This document shows positions 31,818 through 42,704 of a stretch of DNA of 64,000 nt, piece by piece. Positions within the stretch are counted from its first letter, which is position 1, and each line of letters begins with the position of its first letter. Below the pieces are notes generated by a model. The model made no database searches. It saw only the letters and a program-made list of their open reading frames with translations, and was not told where the DNA came from. The position numbers and the translations under genes are program-made. Location of the stretch: the NCBI GenBank assembly GCA_033026295.1, contig CM065180.1, positions 19,621,523 to 19,685,522 on the forward strand, read 5' to 3'. Origin of the DNA: Channa striata (lineage: Eukaryota > Chordata > Actinopteri > Anabantiformes > Channidae).

Positions 31818-32476
31818 TAGAGATGGGAAATACAAATCTTTTGACTGACTCGGATCTTTAACTCTCGAACAGTAAACAGAACGAATCATTTTGAGTCATT
31901 TCGTTCATCTTACACCACGTGACGCTGTAGTCCTCTTGTGGTCGTTGTAAAAAGGGCCGCGGTTCTCAAACACTATATACTGAAGACGACGTGGTTTGCT
32001 TCAGCTGACAAACTATAATACACAAACTGCCACAAGCAATTCAAACCACGTGAAAACCCAGCAAAGCAAATACACCCCACAATAAAGTCACTTGTGTCCA
32101 ACGTCCTCCTGCCATTGTTGTTTAACAGCACGACAGTGACTTGGCGGCTGTCACGTCACAAATGAACGAAAGAACGATCCGTAACGATCCGGATGAACGA
32201 CTCGTGAGAGAACTGTCGTACTTGCTGCTCAGCATGGAGCGGCCTGGCTGTTACGTGACAAAAGAACGAGGACCCGAGAACGGACGTACAGCTCAGTGAG
32301 TCGTGAACGAATCATTTCTGTTTCCTGCTGACTGAGCTTATGCAGCTGCTGCCATGTGGCGAGAGAAATTACTACAGGAAAATGAACGAATCGTTCACTG
32401 AGAGGACTCATTACTCCCAAGTCATATGAAAGATTCGTTCACTTCGAACGAATCACTCACGAACGATACATCGCTA
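31818..32476. mobile_element. Non-autonomous hAT-like element
   Basis: The ends form terminal inverted repeats (TAGAGATGGG at the left; CATCGCTA at the right, which is TAGCGATG reversed). They are flanked by a 7-of-8 target duplication, gtcagatc at 31810-31817 and gttagatc at 32477-32484. An 8-bp duplication is the mark of hAT transposons. Inside are many gaacgaatc/gattcgttc motifs in both orientations, and no transposase frame. Confidence 0.72.
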
Positions 32477-32484
32477 GTTAGATC

Positions 32485-33340
32485 GTCAGATCGTCAATGG
32501 TTAACGCTGCAATGTCCTCGCTCTGAGCTAAGCATAATTAAAAAAACAAGAAGAAAAGTTTGACAGAGCAGAGAGAGAAGAAGGGCCGAAAATTACTTAT
32601 AAGTTATTTTAAAGAAAGGTTCATGTGTTCACGGAGGACGGAGCTTCCTTTGCAGTGGAATGTTAGCGCTACTTCCATAGCGACACTCTATAATTCACTA
32701 GATTATGTTTTTTACCACTGAAAATGACAATAATGTCTTGTTGTGTTTATTAACCGTGTATGATAGTTAGTTCACTTATAATCAGGTCTCCATATTTTCA
32801 CCTCATATACAGATACAGGAAGCAGGTCATCAGTATGTCACTGAAATCCTGACTTTAAAAATTGTTTGTGTATCACATTCTTATTGTAAGAATTAATTTC
32901 ACTATCATATGACTTTAATCTCTGTCATTGTCTTACGTAACTCCTAATAAAATGAGTAATGATAAATAAACATGTCAATTTTATTTTTCTATTTCCATAT
33001 TAACAGAATGCTGTAGTACAAAAGATCTGAAAATATTAGTGTGTGCAAAATATATACTTGTACTCGAATAATTTTTAGTAAGAAACAGCCTGTGATGTTT
33101 AAATGAGAAGGTTTGTTGTCTTCATGACAGTGTTGGTAAAAAGGTGGAAGTCTAACATGTTTTATTAACCATGTTAGACTTGGACAAACCATGAAGTAAA
33201 ATGGTTCATTCAACCTAAATGTTAAAGCTTGGACCTAATAAATAAACTTATTGCTACAATCAAATTGATGCACATTCCCTGGATATTTTTGGTCAATGTT
33301 TCCCAAGACTGTTTCTCTCCTGAATTCATTCATGGTCTGA
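32485..33340. other. Intergenic, no gene seen
   Basis: AT-rich DNA between the transposon and the next V unit; a small inverted repeat around ctaacatggtt near 33155-33180 is the only structure noted. Confidence 0.4.
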
Positions 33341-33425
33341 GGCTCCTCCTCTGGTGGTTTCATGTAACTAGTGTCAGACACTGAGGGGTTTTTGTTCAGC
33401 TCCACTGATGGTTTGTGTCACTGTG

Positions 33426-33842
33426 TCTCTGGCACAGTAATACACAGCAGTGTCTTCAGGCTGGACATTCTGTCCAATTAGAGTCACTGTCTTACTGGAG
33501 GTTTCTAGCTCAATACTGAACTTGTTCTTCAGTGAATCTTTGTAGTAAGAGCTTCCAGTATCTCTCATCCCAATCCACTCCATTTCTTTTCCTGCAGCTT
33601 TTCTGATCCAAGCTGTGTAGAAGCCCAGAGAATAAGAGACCTGACAGGTGATGGACAGACGTTGACCTGGCTGCACAGTCACAGACTCTGGCTGTGTCAA
33701 CTCTTCACACTTCACACCTGTTAAAAGAAGAACATGAAATGAAATATCACGTTATGCTGCAAAAAACCTCATGACTTTGTCAAATCCAGAGAGACTCACA
33801 GGATCCAGCTGCCAACAGCAGCAGCAGAGCTACAGAGAACAT
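33426..33842 (-). CDS. ighv: IGHV segment, family II, open
   Basis: Leader exon 33800-33842 (MFSVALLLLLAAGS), V exon 33426-33717. FR1 KCEELTQPESVTVQPGQRL, CDR1 SLGFYTA, FR2 WIRKAAGKEMEWIG (KEMEW replaces KGLEW), CDR2 RDTGSS, FR3 FSIELETSSKTVTLIGQNVQ to AVYYCARD. RSS 33387-33425: CACAGTG, 23 bp, ACAAAAACC. Octamer variant 33923-33930, plus the family II TATA-like ATATAAAAG. Unlike its block-mate at 14322, it keeps its own family II 3' end. Confidence 0.9.
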
Positions 33843-34487
33843 GGTTTACAGTGACGTGACGTGAAGTCCACAGACAGTCTGATGTGAAGCTTTTATATCT
33901 GAGTGACAGGAAACATCAGAGAGTTTGCATAACTGCAACCAACAGAAGATCCTGCTGTTATTATGTTCACAATCTGATTTACATTTGCAGTAATAATTTT
34001 ATTACAAAGTCAACACTTTTTTCACCTGATAACAAGAAAACTTGCATTTACATTTATATTAATATTATTATTACATACAAATATTAAAGTACAGACTAGA
34101 TCATTTCTACACAATATTGTAAATATCAATAGACACTGTTAAGACCCTTTTACTTAAAGACAAAGTTTCATCTATTTGCTCAGAAAAAACAAATGTCAAA
34201 AAGCATTTTAATAACAAAATGCATTTTATGTTCTTCGCCCCTTTTAAAAATGTAAAAATAAAATGCTGCATCTTAACTGGTCACTGAGACATTTTCTCTT
34301 TGAGGACATTATATTTCACACAGTTTTCTGTCTTAATTAAGCCAAATGTTCCAAGTTTTGGCTTTTTCCAAGAACTTGATCTCATCATTAAGAGTCATTA
34401 TTGTTTAAAAACCCCAATAAACAGGAAGTCACAAACCATAACACCAGCTGTTTTTTCAATGTGCACAATTGTTGACATGGTCTCATG

Positions 34488-34501
34488 CTGCCATCTATGG
34501 G
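34488..34501 (-). promoter_or_regulatory. CTCF-like motif 22 bp from a damaged RSS
   Basis: CCCATAGATGGCAG on minus, still intact although the heptamer of the adjoining gene is destroyed. Confidence 0.45.
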
Positions 34502-34562
34502 TCACCAGGAAGATTAAACATTAAGTTTCTGTAAATCTTCTCTGCTTCCTTGAACCAGTTTA

Positions 34563-35038
34563 TGTCTCTGACACAGTAATACACAGCCGAGTCCTCTGTC
34601 TTTAAGTTGGACAGTGTCAGATATGTCATGCTGTTGCTGTTGTCTCTGGTGATTTCTATCCGTCCTTGCAGACTGCTGGCATAACCATAGCTGGTTCCAC
34701 TATATCTATATCCCATCCATTCAAAAGTTTTTCCTGCAGCTTGTCTGATCCAGTGCATAGTAAAGCTGCTAAACGTGAAACCAGATCCTCTGCAGGACAG
34801 ACTCAGAGTCTCTCCAGGCTTTTTCACGACTGAACTGGGAGGAATCGACTCTATACTCTGACATGAACAACCTGACATAAAAGGAGGGAAACCAGAGAAG
34901 AAAGTCAAACTGGCAGATTTGTTGATATCGCTCCTGAACCATCAGTCGATATTCTAATAAAATATAAACCAGAAAGAATGAGCAGAACTTACAGGTGAGA
35001 GAGAGAACAAGCAGCAGCAGAGTGAGTGTGTTGATCAT
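34563..35038 (-). CDS. ighv: IGHV segment, family III, open but RSS heptamer lost
   Basis: Leader exon 34993-35038 (MINTLTLLLLVLSLTC), V exon 34563-34871 (SCQSIESIPPSSVVKKPG, CDR1 region GFTFSSFTMH, FR2 WIRQAAGKTFEWMG, FR3 ending AVYYCVRD). The heptamer position reads TAAACTG at 34556-34562, so the essential CAC is gone; the nonamer ACAGAAACT (34524-34532) remains. Expected to be poorly or not recombined. Promoter replaced as in its twin at 15549. Confidence 0.85.
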
Positions 35039-35179
35039 CCTGAGGCTGGAGATGTGTGATGCAGTTTTATCAGCACATTTTAATGTTATTTACTGTAGTA
35101 ATATTCCTCTGAACTTGTTCCTCCTGTCGGCTTTGTCCAAGTGTTCACACACTGAAGGATGTTGTGATGCTGGTGGTTC

Positions 35180-35310
35180 ATGTTCCCTCTGACACAGTAA
35201 GACACAGCAGAGTCCTCGAAGAGTCCTCATTGATGCTGAACTCGGTCTTTAGTGAATCTTTGTAGTATCATTGATGCAAAGATCCATTTCAGCCCAATCA
35301 AAGATCCACA
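35180..35310 (-). pseudogene. ighv: IGHV relic, copy of 16155-16275
   Basis: Same worn FR2-FR3 with the same internal deletion (DSAVSYCVRG end), in the duplicated block. Confidence 0.6.
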
Positions 35311-35601
35311 CTGTAAAAAAAAAGGAAGGGAAAATATTGCAAAATGACAAATTCAATGCATCCCACAGGGTCCAGAAAACACAGTTTATGGTGAAACAGA
35401 CACTCTGATGTGTTTGTATAGTGTTTGTAGCTGAAGGAATCTAACAAACTTTAATACATTTAAATGTATTAAACATCGATAACTAGAGCCAATACAAGAG
35501 TGTTTAGTTTGAATGTACATTAGCACTGAGTGTTCCCAGTTATTGTGAGAAATAGAGGAAGTAGTTTTTGTACGACTCTCCTATTACTGTCTCTCACTGT
35601 G

Positions 35602-36046
35602 TGTCACACCTGGCACAGTAATAAACTGCTGTGTCCTCAGTCTTCAGGTTGTTCATCTGTAGATAAACTTTACTGCTGGAGTCGTCTCTGGAGATGCTGA
35701 ATCTGCCCTGGACTGACTGGGAGTAATGGATAGGAGAACTAGAGGTGCTGATGTAAGCGATCCACTCCAGTCCTTTACCAGGAGCCTGTCTGACCCAGAC
35801 CATCCTGTAGCTGCTGAATGTGAATCCAGATGTTGTGCAGGTCAGTCTGTGAGATTCTCCAGGTGTTTTTACAGCAGGTTCAGATTCTGTCAGAGTCTGA
35901 GCATCAACACCTGTGAAGACAGAATAAGAAATGCATGTGAGGAGTTACACTGGTGTCACAAATGGAAACGTGTCAGGTCAATATCAGTGACACTCTTCAC
36001 CTGCCCAGTACAGAGTCAACAGCAGCAGAATTGTCCTGAAGTCCAT
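35602..36046 (-). CDS. ighv: IGHV segment, family I, open
   Basis: Leader exon 36001-36046 (MDFRTILLLLTLYWAG), V exon 35602-35910. FR1 DAQTLTESEPAVKTPGESH, CDR1 region GFTFSSYRMV, FR2 WVRQAPGKGLEWIAY, CDR2 ISTSSSPI, FR3 ending AVYYCARC, with an extra Cys in the CDR3 stub. RSS 35563-35601: CACAGTG, 23 bp, ACAAAAACT. Octamer variant 36117-36124. Confidence 0.92.
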
Positions 36047-36139
36047 CATGTCAAACTGTGTGTCCACTGGTCTCTGTCGTCCTCTGTGCAGACACATAAG
36101 AGGTGGAAGACACATGTTTTGCATTAACTCCTCCTCACA

Positions 36140-36680
36140 GGAAGGTGACAACTGGATTGGATTCATTTTTATATTTTTTAATGAAGTTGTGACAAAGAAA
36201 AATCTTTACAATCTGAAAATGAACGTTGTCTTGATTTGAAGTGTCTTGAGATCTTGCAGCTTCTGTTAATTAATAATTAATTAATTTGGCATTAGGTTGG
36301 TGCACAAGAAACAAATAGTAGAAAATGTCTCTACTTTTACACACAGGAAAATATTTTATCTTAATTGTTGAAAGAAAAACTTCAGTGAGTGATACTAAAG
36401 ACATACTCATAATGTTTTTTCATTTTTTATTCACTTACAGTAATTAACAAAACATGAAGAAACAACGGTTTCAGATTTTTTACATTGTTGTTTTGGCTGC
36501 GCAGAGTTTGTTTGTGGATTAAAATTTAAGATTAAAGATTTTCTAAAATATTTTAAATTCAAACATAAAAGATGCTTCATGATTTACAGTTTTTACATTT
36601 AAAGTGCAGATGATGTCTGTAGTTCTGTAATAATGATCTGTGTCTGAAACATGTACTGGACATTTTTGGGATCATGATGT
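36140..36680. other. Intergenic, no gene seen
   Basis: AT-rich flank, no V relic until the RSS fragment at 36689. Confidence 0.5.
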
Positions 36681-36688
36681 CAGCTGTA

Positions 36689-36760
36689 GGATTTTGTACA
36701 GACGCTCAACAGACTTCAGTCACTGTGAGTCACGAGCACAATAATAAACAGCCGAATCTT
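36689..36760 (-). pseudogene. ighv: IGHV 3' end and RSS only
   Basis: RSS 36689-36727 (CACAGTG, 23 bp, ACAAAATCC) and the last codons (DSAVYYCARD). With its flank it is an inverted copy of the 3' end of the plus-strand gene at 38249-38682. It marks one edge of the inversion. Confidence 0.75.
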
Positions 36761-36973
36761 AGTGGAGGCATTAGTATTATTAGCCTAAGATGTGACATCT
36801 GATCCTCTAATAAAGTACAGAACCGCTCAACCAGACAGAAATATCCTGTATCAAGACACTGTTTGGTGCATTGGTTGATTCAGTATTTTTGAAGAAGCTA
36901 ATTGTTCATTTCAAATATGATACAGCAGCTCGTGTCAATGTTTACTGATGTTTTGTGTCACTGTGTGTGTCAC

Positions 36974-37014
36974 AGGATCCAGCTGCCAACAGCAGCAGCA
37001 GCAACAGGAAACAT
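36974..37014 (-). pseudogene. ighv: Broken family II leader at an inversion junction
   Basis: A minus-strand leader with expanded CAG/CTG triplets (LLLL run), wrong phase at its donor. It meets a plus-strand V fragment within about 8 bp. Confidence 0.6.
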
Positions 37015-37021
37015 GTTTCAC

Positions 37022-37214
37022 GGATCAGACAGGCTCCTGGTAAAGGACTGGAGTGGATCGCATTTATACAAACAGGAAGTTCTTCTAAATATTACTCCCA
37101 GTCAGTCCAGGGCAGATTCAGCATCTCCAGAGACGACTCCAGCAGTAAAGTTTATCTACAGATGAACAACCTGAAGACTGAGGACACAGCAGTTTATTAC
37201 TGTGCCAGAGGAGA
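37022..37214 (+). pseudogene. ighv: IGHV fragment on plus strand, FR2 to RSS
   Basis: Begins inside FR2 (IRQAPGKGLEWIAF), CDR2 IQTGSSSK, FR3 ending AVYYCARG, open. RSS 37215-37253 is perfect: CACAGTG, 23 bp, ACAAAAACT. FR1, CDR1 and leader are absent because the sequence switches to an oppositely oriented leader at about 37020. The nearest relatives are the 956 and 23264 genes. Confidence 0.85.
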
Positions 37215-37374
37215 CACAGTGAGAGAAAATAATAGGAGAGTCAGACAAAAACTACTTCCTCTTTTTAACACTCAGTGTTTAAATTTCATTTGCTTATTTA
37301 AAAGTTTTTATTTATATAATTATTTGTCTGTGGCAATGAAGCTTTACAGAAACCCCATAATATTTAAATTAAAA

Positions 37375-37388
37375 CCAGCAGGTGGCAG
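37375..37388 (+). promoter_or_regulatory. CTCF-like motif, full consensus match
   Basis: CCAGCAGGTGGCAG on plus fits CCASYAGRKGGCRS at all 14 positions. It lies 122 bp past the RSS of the plus-strand V fragment and shares its orientation. Confidence 0.55.
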
Positions 37389-37399
37389 TAAAACACATA

Positions 37400-38165
37400 A
37401 AGTGGAAATGAACATGAGTTAAAATCTGTTCATAGAAATACACAGTGTGTCAGAACCAGGATGTGTGTTTTTATAACTAGATCTTAGTTGACAATAGTTT
37501 CAAAAATTATCTTGTAGCAAGCACATAATCCTGAAGACTTACATTTTATTTATGTTTTATGGATCTACACAGAGACACTGGACAGGTCAATCCAAGTCAG
37601 CACCAACTGAAACTAGCTTTAAGTAGCATGATTATAATAATAGTTTGAACTAAACTGTTTCATAAATCACATGATCTTTTATTTTCCCTACAGAAAAATG
37701 AGCCAAAAATTGCACAATTAGACTTTATAAAGAACACAACAATACAAATATTTGATCCACAATATTCTAAATTTAAACCTCAGTTCAATTTGTCAATAAA
37801 ACCCTCAGTTCTAATACGTAAAGGAAAAAAACGTCTCATTAAAACCCAAAAAACAATGGAAGAAACCACGAAAAGAGAAGAATGATTTTACAGGGGTGAA
37901 CCAGCTGAAAATGTGGTAAAGTGTCTCTGAACTGAAGCTCTTTCAAATAGTCAGATCCACTGTGTCAGAAAGCTGGTCAGAGTCGGTATGAGGATCCATT
38001 AAAGTCCGTGATCTGGTGTCACAGTCACAACATTACACAGCTGTTTCTTCAGTGATGGTAAAATATTATTTAAATGTATAAATTCATATCAGAATTTTTA
38101 TTCTAGTTTCACCAAACAAGACGTGAGAATGAAGTCTAGTCAAGTGGTATCCTCCCTGTGAGGAG
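37400..38165. other. Intergenic within the inverted segment
   Basis: AT-rich DNA, no V relic or domain seen. Confidence 0.45.
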
Positions 38166-38248
38166 GAGTCAATGCAAAACTCTGATGTTTTCTACTTATC
38201 AGTCTGCAGAGAGTCTGACAGAGGACAGTGGACACACAGTTGGACATG

Positions 38249-38682
38249 ATGGACTGTAGGACAGGACTGCTGCTGTTGACTCTCTGCTGGACAGGTGAAG
38301 ATGGAAATCATATTTTAAAGAGGCATTTAAAACATCAACAATTCTAAACCGATGATCAATTCTTTGTTTTTTCTAACAGGTGTTGATGCTCAGACTCTGA
38401 CACAATCTGAGTCAGTGGTTAAAAGACCTGGAGAATCTCACAAATTAACATGTACAACATCTGGACTGTCATTCAGCAGCTACAATATGGTCTGGGTCAG
38501 ACAGGCTCCTGGAAAAGGACTGGACTGGGTTGCTACTGATGCTGGTATTAGCAGCAAATATTACTCTCAGTCAGTCCAAGGCCGGTTCACCGTCTCCAGA
38601 GACAACAGCAGAGAGCAGCTGTTTCTGCAGATGAACAGTCTGAAAACTGAAGATTCGGCTGTTTATTATTGTGCTCGTGACT
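38249..38682 (+). CDS. ighv: IGHV segment, family I, open, opposite orientation
   Basis: Leader exon 38249-38294 (MDCRTGLLLLTLCWTG), V exon 38380-38682. FR1 DAQTLTQSESVVKRPGESH, CDR1 region GLSFSSYNMV, FR2 WVRQAPGKGLDWVA, CDR2 TDAGISSK, FR3 EQLFLQMNSLKTEDSAVYYC. RSS 38683-38721: CACAGTA (last base off), 23 bp, ACAAAAACC. Octamer variant ATGCAAAA 38172-38179 on plus. It is the only complete plus-strand V here; its relative is 10308. Joining to a left-lying D would require inversional recombination. Confidence 0.9.
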
Positions 38683-39306
38683 CACAGTAACTGAAGTCTG
38701 TTGATCAGCTGTACAAAAACCTACAGCTGACATCAGATGTCCGTGTCCGTCACATAAATGACATCAGGTAGGTCAAGAAAACCTAATTATTCTTTATAAA
38801 ACTGGAGATATATTCGTTCGTTATTCCATTGTGCTAAATATATCTGTTAATGTATGATTGGTTAAAAAGACACTAATTCATATCAAATTGGAATGATCCA
38901 ATTTCTTTAGTTCTTACATTATTTTCATATTGTTTTAGTATATTTAAAATTCTGAGAGTGGTGGTAACTGTCTGTCCAGTGTGGGTTTATAATTTGTTGG
39001 TGTGGGTTCTGTCAGTTTTGTCTTTGTTCGTGGTTTGAACTTGTTGTAGTTCAGTTTGTAATAGTTTAGGTTTAGCTAATAATTAACATTTCTGTGGATA
39101 CATTATATTTTGGGTAAACCCACTTTTCTTTGAAATTGAATTCCTGTGTCCTTTGTGTAAGTGCTCGGGCCCTGACACTACAGGACTATTCCAATCACCA
39201 ACATGCTGGTTGTGTTTAAATTCCCATTGTTTAAATACATTTCTCTTAAAATATTTTAGACATATAAAAAATCCAGCCCATTGTTTTTCCTTCACTCTGT
39301 CTAGTC

Positions 39307-39738
39307 TAGTGCTTCTCAGTTATTTTCTGACGCCCCCCCAGCAAAAATAAATCAATCCGCCCCCCCTGACTCTAATGTGGGGGTGGCGGCGGTGGCGAAG
39401 CGCTACATCTGCGTAAAATTCGTCATATTTCCTCGTCTTAGCTTTCGGGTGATTTTCTTTTGTCTCATTATCTTTCTTTTCATCCCTGTTAAAATCTCTT
39501 CATGTTGTCTTCAGGTTCGTTCACTCACTTCCTGTCGCCTGCTCGGTGCAAAATAAACCCGACACCATCGAGCTAATCCTCCCTGCGCACACTCTGACAA
39601 TGAGAGCGCCACTGCCAACTACTGGACTGGATCTGCAATTACACTTTATTCTTGTACGGCAAAAAAAGCGTGTTCCCCAGGGTCACACACGCCCCCCCTG
39701 GCAGCGCACCGCGACCCCCCACTATTTGAGAAGCACTG
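39307..39738. mobile_element. Small hAT-like element
   Basis: Ends TAGTGCTTCTCA and GAGAAGCACTG form inverted repeats with the CAGTG...TTCTCA form typical of hAT elements. Flanks show 8-bp target duplications, gtctagtc (39299-39306) and gcctagtc (39739-39746), 7 of 8 identical. C-runs next to both ends. No transposase. Confidence 0.68.
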
Positions 39739-39746
39739 GCCTAGTC

Positions 39747-40740
39747 CAACGTGTTTCATTATTGCTAGTGGAGTGAAAGACAATTAATCATGTTAAAGGG
39801 AAGAGTTTTTATCAGCTGTGTGGATGAGAATTATTGGGGACAATTTTTTCATACATATACATTCATTGTTGTACTTTTTTCTAAATAAACCAAATTTCAA
39901 TCTCTCGATCAGTCTGGGGTTCGAGTGTCAGTGTATCTCAATGTGATAATTTACAGAGGAGAAACCTTCACACTGTCTGAGCTCTAGTGTTTTTAAAAGG
40001 AAAAATGCAGCGTTATGTTCCACATTGTCACCTGCTTATCTCACATATCGGTCTCTGGTAAAGTGCTTTCGAAAGTTTGTACTGAGTCAATTTGTGCAGC
40101 TTAAACATTTCTACAGTAATTTTGACATGAGAAGCCAAGGTTAAAATGAGGTCAGAAGGCCTTCAGTAATGTGGGCTGCAAACATATTAGGATAAATGTT
40201 ACAATCTCATATTTCAGAATTAATAAGAGTATTTACAGCATAACCAGTATAAACAGCCTAAAAATATTTTCATTGTCAAAGGTCATAATGTTCATCAGAT
40301 CTGAGCAGATATTCACTAATCCGACAAATTGAACCTGTGGCAAAGACGTGATGAGTCTCAGAAATAGCAGAGACCTGATCTGATGCTATTCAGCTGAAAG
40401 CTCGAAGTCAAACCGTGAACTTTAGTGCTCTGAGGCTCCTCGTCTGCTGACTTCAGGGAAGAAATGTCCAAAAGCTGACAGGTTTTCTTATTGTCTCCTG
40501 CTGGTTTAAGTTGTTTAAAGTCACTTTGCTGCTGAAAGTATTTTTAAATTTGTAATGTGAATAGAGTTGAAAAAATTAGATTTCTGCTCAGTTTTATTAG
40601 ATTTTGACCGAAAACATGGTTAAAAAACCTCTGCCTCATAGCTAACATTTTATTTTTAAAGTACTTAACTGCAACACTGTGAGGATGTTCCGGCATGTAA
40701 AATAATTATTTATTAATTAGAGTCTATGAGCCTGGATGAT
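39747..40740. other. Intergenic, no gene seen
   Basis: AT-rich; 40440-40700 is the duplicated flank also seen at 12050 and 17040 (gacaggttttcttattgtct). Confidence 0.5.
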
Positions 40741-40790
40741 GATCAACTGTAGGTTTTTGTACAGCTGCTCCACCAACTTCAGTCACTGTG

Positions 40791-41213
40791 ACTGTCGACA
40801 ACAATAATAAACAGCCGAATCTTCCGTTTTCAGACTGTTCATCTGCAGATACACCTGATCTCGGCTGTTGTCTCTGGAGATGATGAACCGGCCTTGGACT
40901 GACTGGGAGTAGTCTATGTTACTACTGTCTGGCCAAAGATGAGCGATCCACTCCAGTCCTTTTCCAGGAGCCTGTCGGACCCAGTGCACATCATAGCTGC
41001 TTAATGTGAATCCAGTACAGGTCAGTCTGTGAGATTCTCCAGGTCTTTTAACAACTGACTCAGATTGTGTCAGAGTCTGAGCATCAACACCTGCAAAACA
41101 ATAAGTGAGGAAATTAGTAATTTGATTTAAATTAACATTTAAAAAAAAACACTGATCAAACCTTCACCTGTCCAGCAGAGAGTCAACAGCAGCAGTCCTG
41201 TCCTACAGTCCAT
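40791..41213 (-). CDS. ighv: IGHV segment, family I, open, short CDR1 region
   Basis: Leader exon 41168-41213 (MDCRTGLLLLTLCWTG), V exon 40791-41090. FR1 DAQTLTQSESVVKRPGESH. After the first Cys it reads TGFTLSSYDVH where relatives have TGSGFTFSSY, so two codons (SG) are deleted in frame. FR2 WVRQAPGKGLEWIAH, CDR2 LWPDSSNI, FR3 ending AVYYCCRQ with a doubled Cys. RSS 40752-40790: CACAGTG, 23 bp, ACAAAAACC. Octamer variant 41283-41290. Confidence 0.88.
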
Positions 41214-41329
41214 CATGTCCAACTGTGTGTCCACTGTCCTCTGTCAGACTCTCTGCAGACTGATAAGTAGAAAACGTCAGAGTTTTGCATTGACTCCTCC
41301 TCACAGGGAGGATACAACTGGACTGCACA

Positions 41330-42350
41330 TACATTTCACTTCTTTGGTGAAACTGAAATGAAGCTTCATCTTTTTTCATTTATCATAACTGCCACAGCAA
41401 ATCACAGAACACAGATTTATGTAAAGTTGAGTCTCTGACACCAGATCACTGACTTGAACAACTCCTCATACCAACTCTGAGCAGGAGACAACTGGCTCTA
41501 TCCGTCTTTTTACTTTACAGAGGATTAAATTTACAGAGAATCTTTCTTCGTGGAAACGTTTCCGATGTATAACAGTCCCACATGGTCCAGCAGTGAGGAG
41601 TCCTGGTTTTCAGCCAGGCAGCCCAGGAACACTTCAACTTTACCACTGAACCTTCCACACGGATTCAATCCTGTCAGGCCTGAAGTGTGTGTTAATTCAT
41701 TTGTTTTATTATGAAGCTAAATGATTCGTTTGCAAATGATAGTGATAATTATGTCACACGGGTTTTTCCTGTTTGGTGTTTGTTCAAACAATAAGCATGA
41801 GCAGCACCTTAGGTAGGAACCTTCGTGCAGCCCGGTTGTTTTTGGGGGACACTTCCGGCCGCCCTCAGTCTGGAGGATGAACTGAGCTCCGTGCTGTCAT
41901 TGCTGCTCCACCTTACCTGTGTTTCCAGGTTAGTATTTGCTTGAAACAGCCAGAAACTTCCTCTAAATCTTCCATCTTTGTGAGCCAAGTGCAATGAAGC
42001 TGTTTGAATGTGACTTTTGGAGATTTACGACAAGTTTCCGAGTTTGTCTGTACAGGTGTAGGACTGCAGCGGGTTTCACCTGAGCGTTGTCTTGCAGGCA
42101 GCTCGCTAATGGAGTTGGTCTCGCACTGTGTGATGATGCAGCTTCTGTGGACTTACTGACACTGAAAAGCTCTTATTAACTTACTTTGCTCCGCTTTTGA
42201 GAATGTTTATGACAGTTCAGAGTTTTGATATTTCCATCAGTGATACTTGGGTCCAAATATAAGTGATTTAGTCCAGTAAAGTCAAACAGCTGCAGGTAGT
42301 TTGCTGAAGTGCAGTCGAGTAACACTGTGAATTACAGCATGTGATGATAG
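41330..42350. repeat. Second copy of the GC-core duplicated block
   Basis: Matches 10860-11880 with few substitutions and small indels. No gene identified in either copy. Confidence 0.6.
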
Positions 42351-42704
42351 TATGTTCTTAACCACTGAGAACAGCTGATAGTTTGCACTTTGGTTTGACA
42401 CGAGAAGAAGATTTCTTTACTACGGCCTGCTGGCTTCACATTTAACAGTTCAATGGTCTATGACAGAGAAAAGTGGATATTATTATTATTGTTATTATTA
42501 GAGGCCACCTGATCTCTTTTACAAAAAATAAGTTTGGAATTAAACAGTTAGAATCATTATTGCTTTACTACCAAATGTTCAGTCTTGTTTATAGTGTATA
42601 GAATTCATCCACGGTCTGATGCTCCTCCTCTGGTGGTTTCATGTAACTAGTGTCAGACTCTGAGGGGTTTTTGTTCAGCTCCACTGATGGTTTGTGTCAC
42701 TGTG

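Noticed and set aside
33347..33361. ctcctcctctggtgg 3' of family II genes as a further CTCF-like site
   Set aside because: Only about 11 of 14 with mismatches in the core GGC, so too weak to list beside the family III sites.
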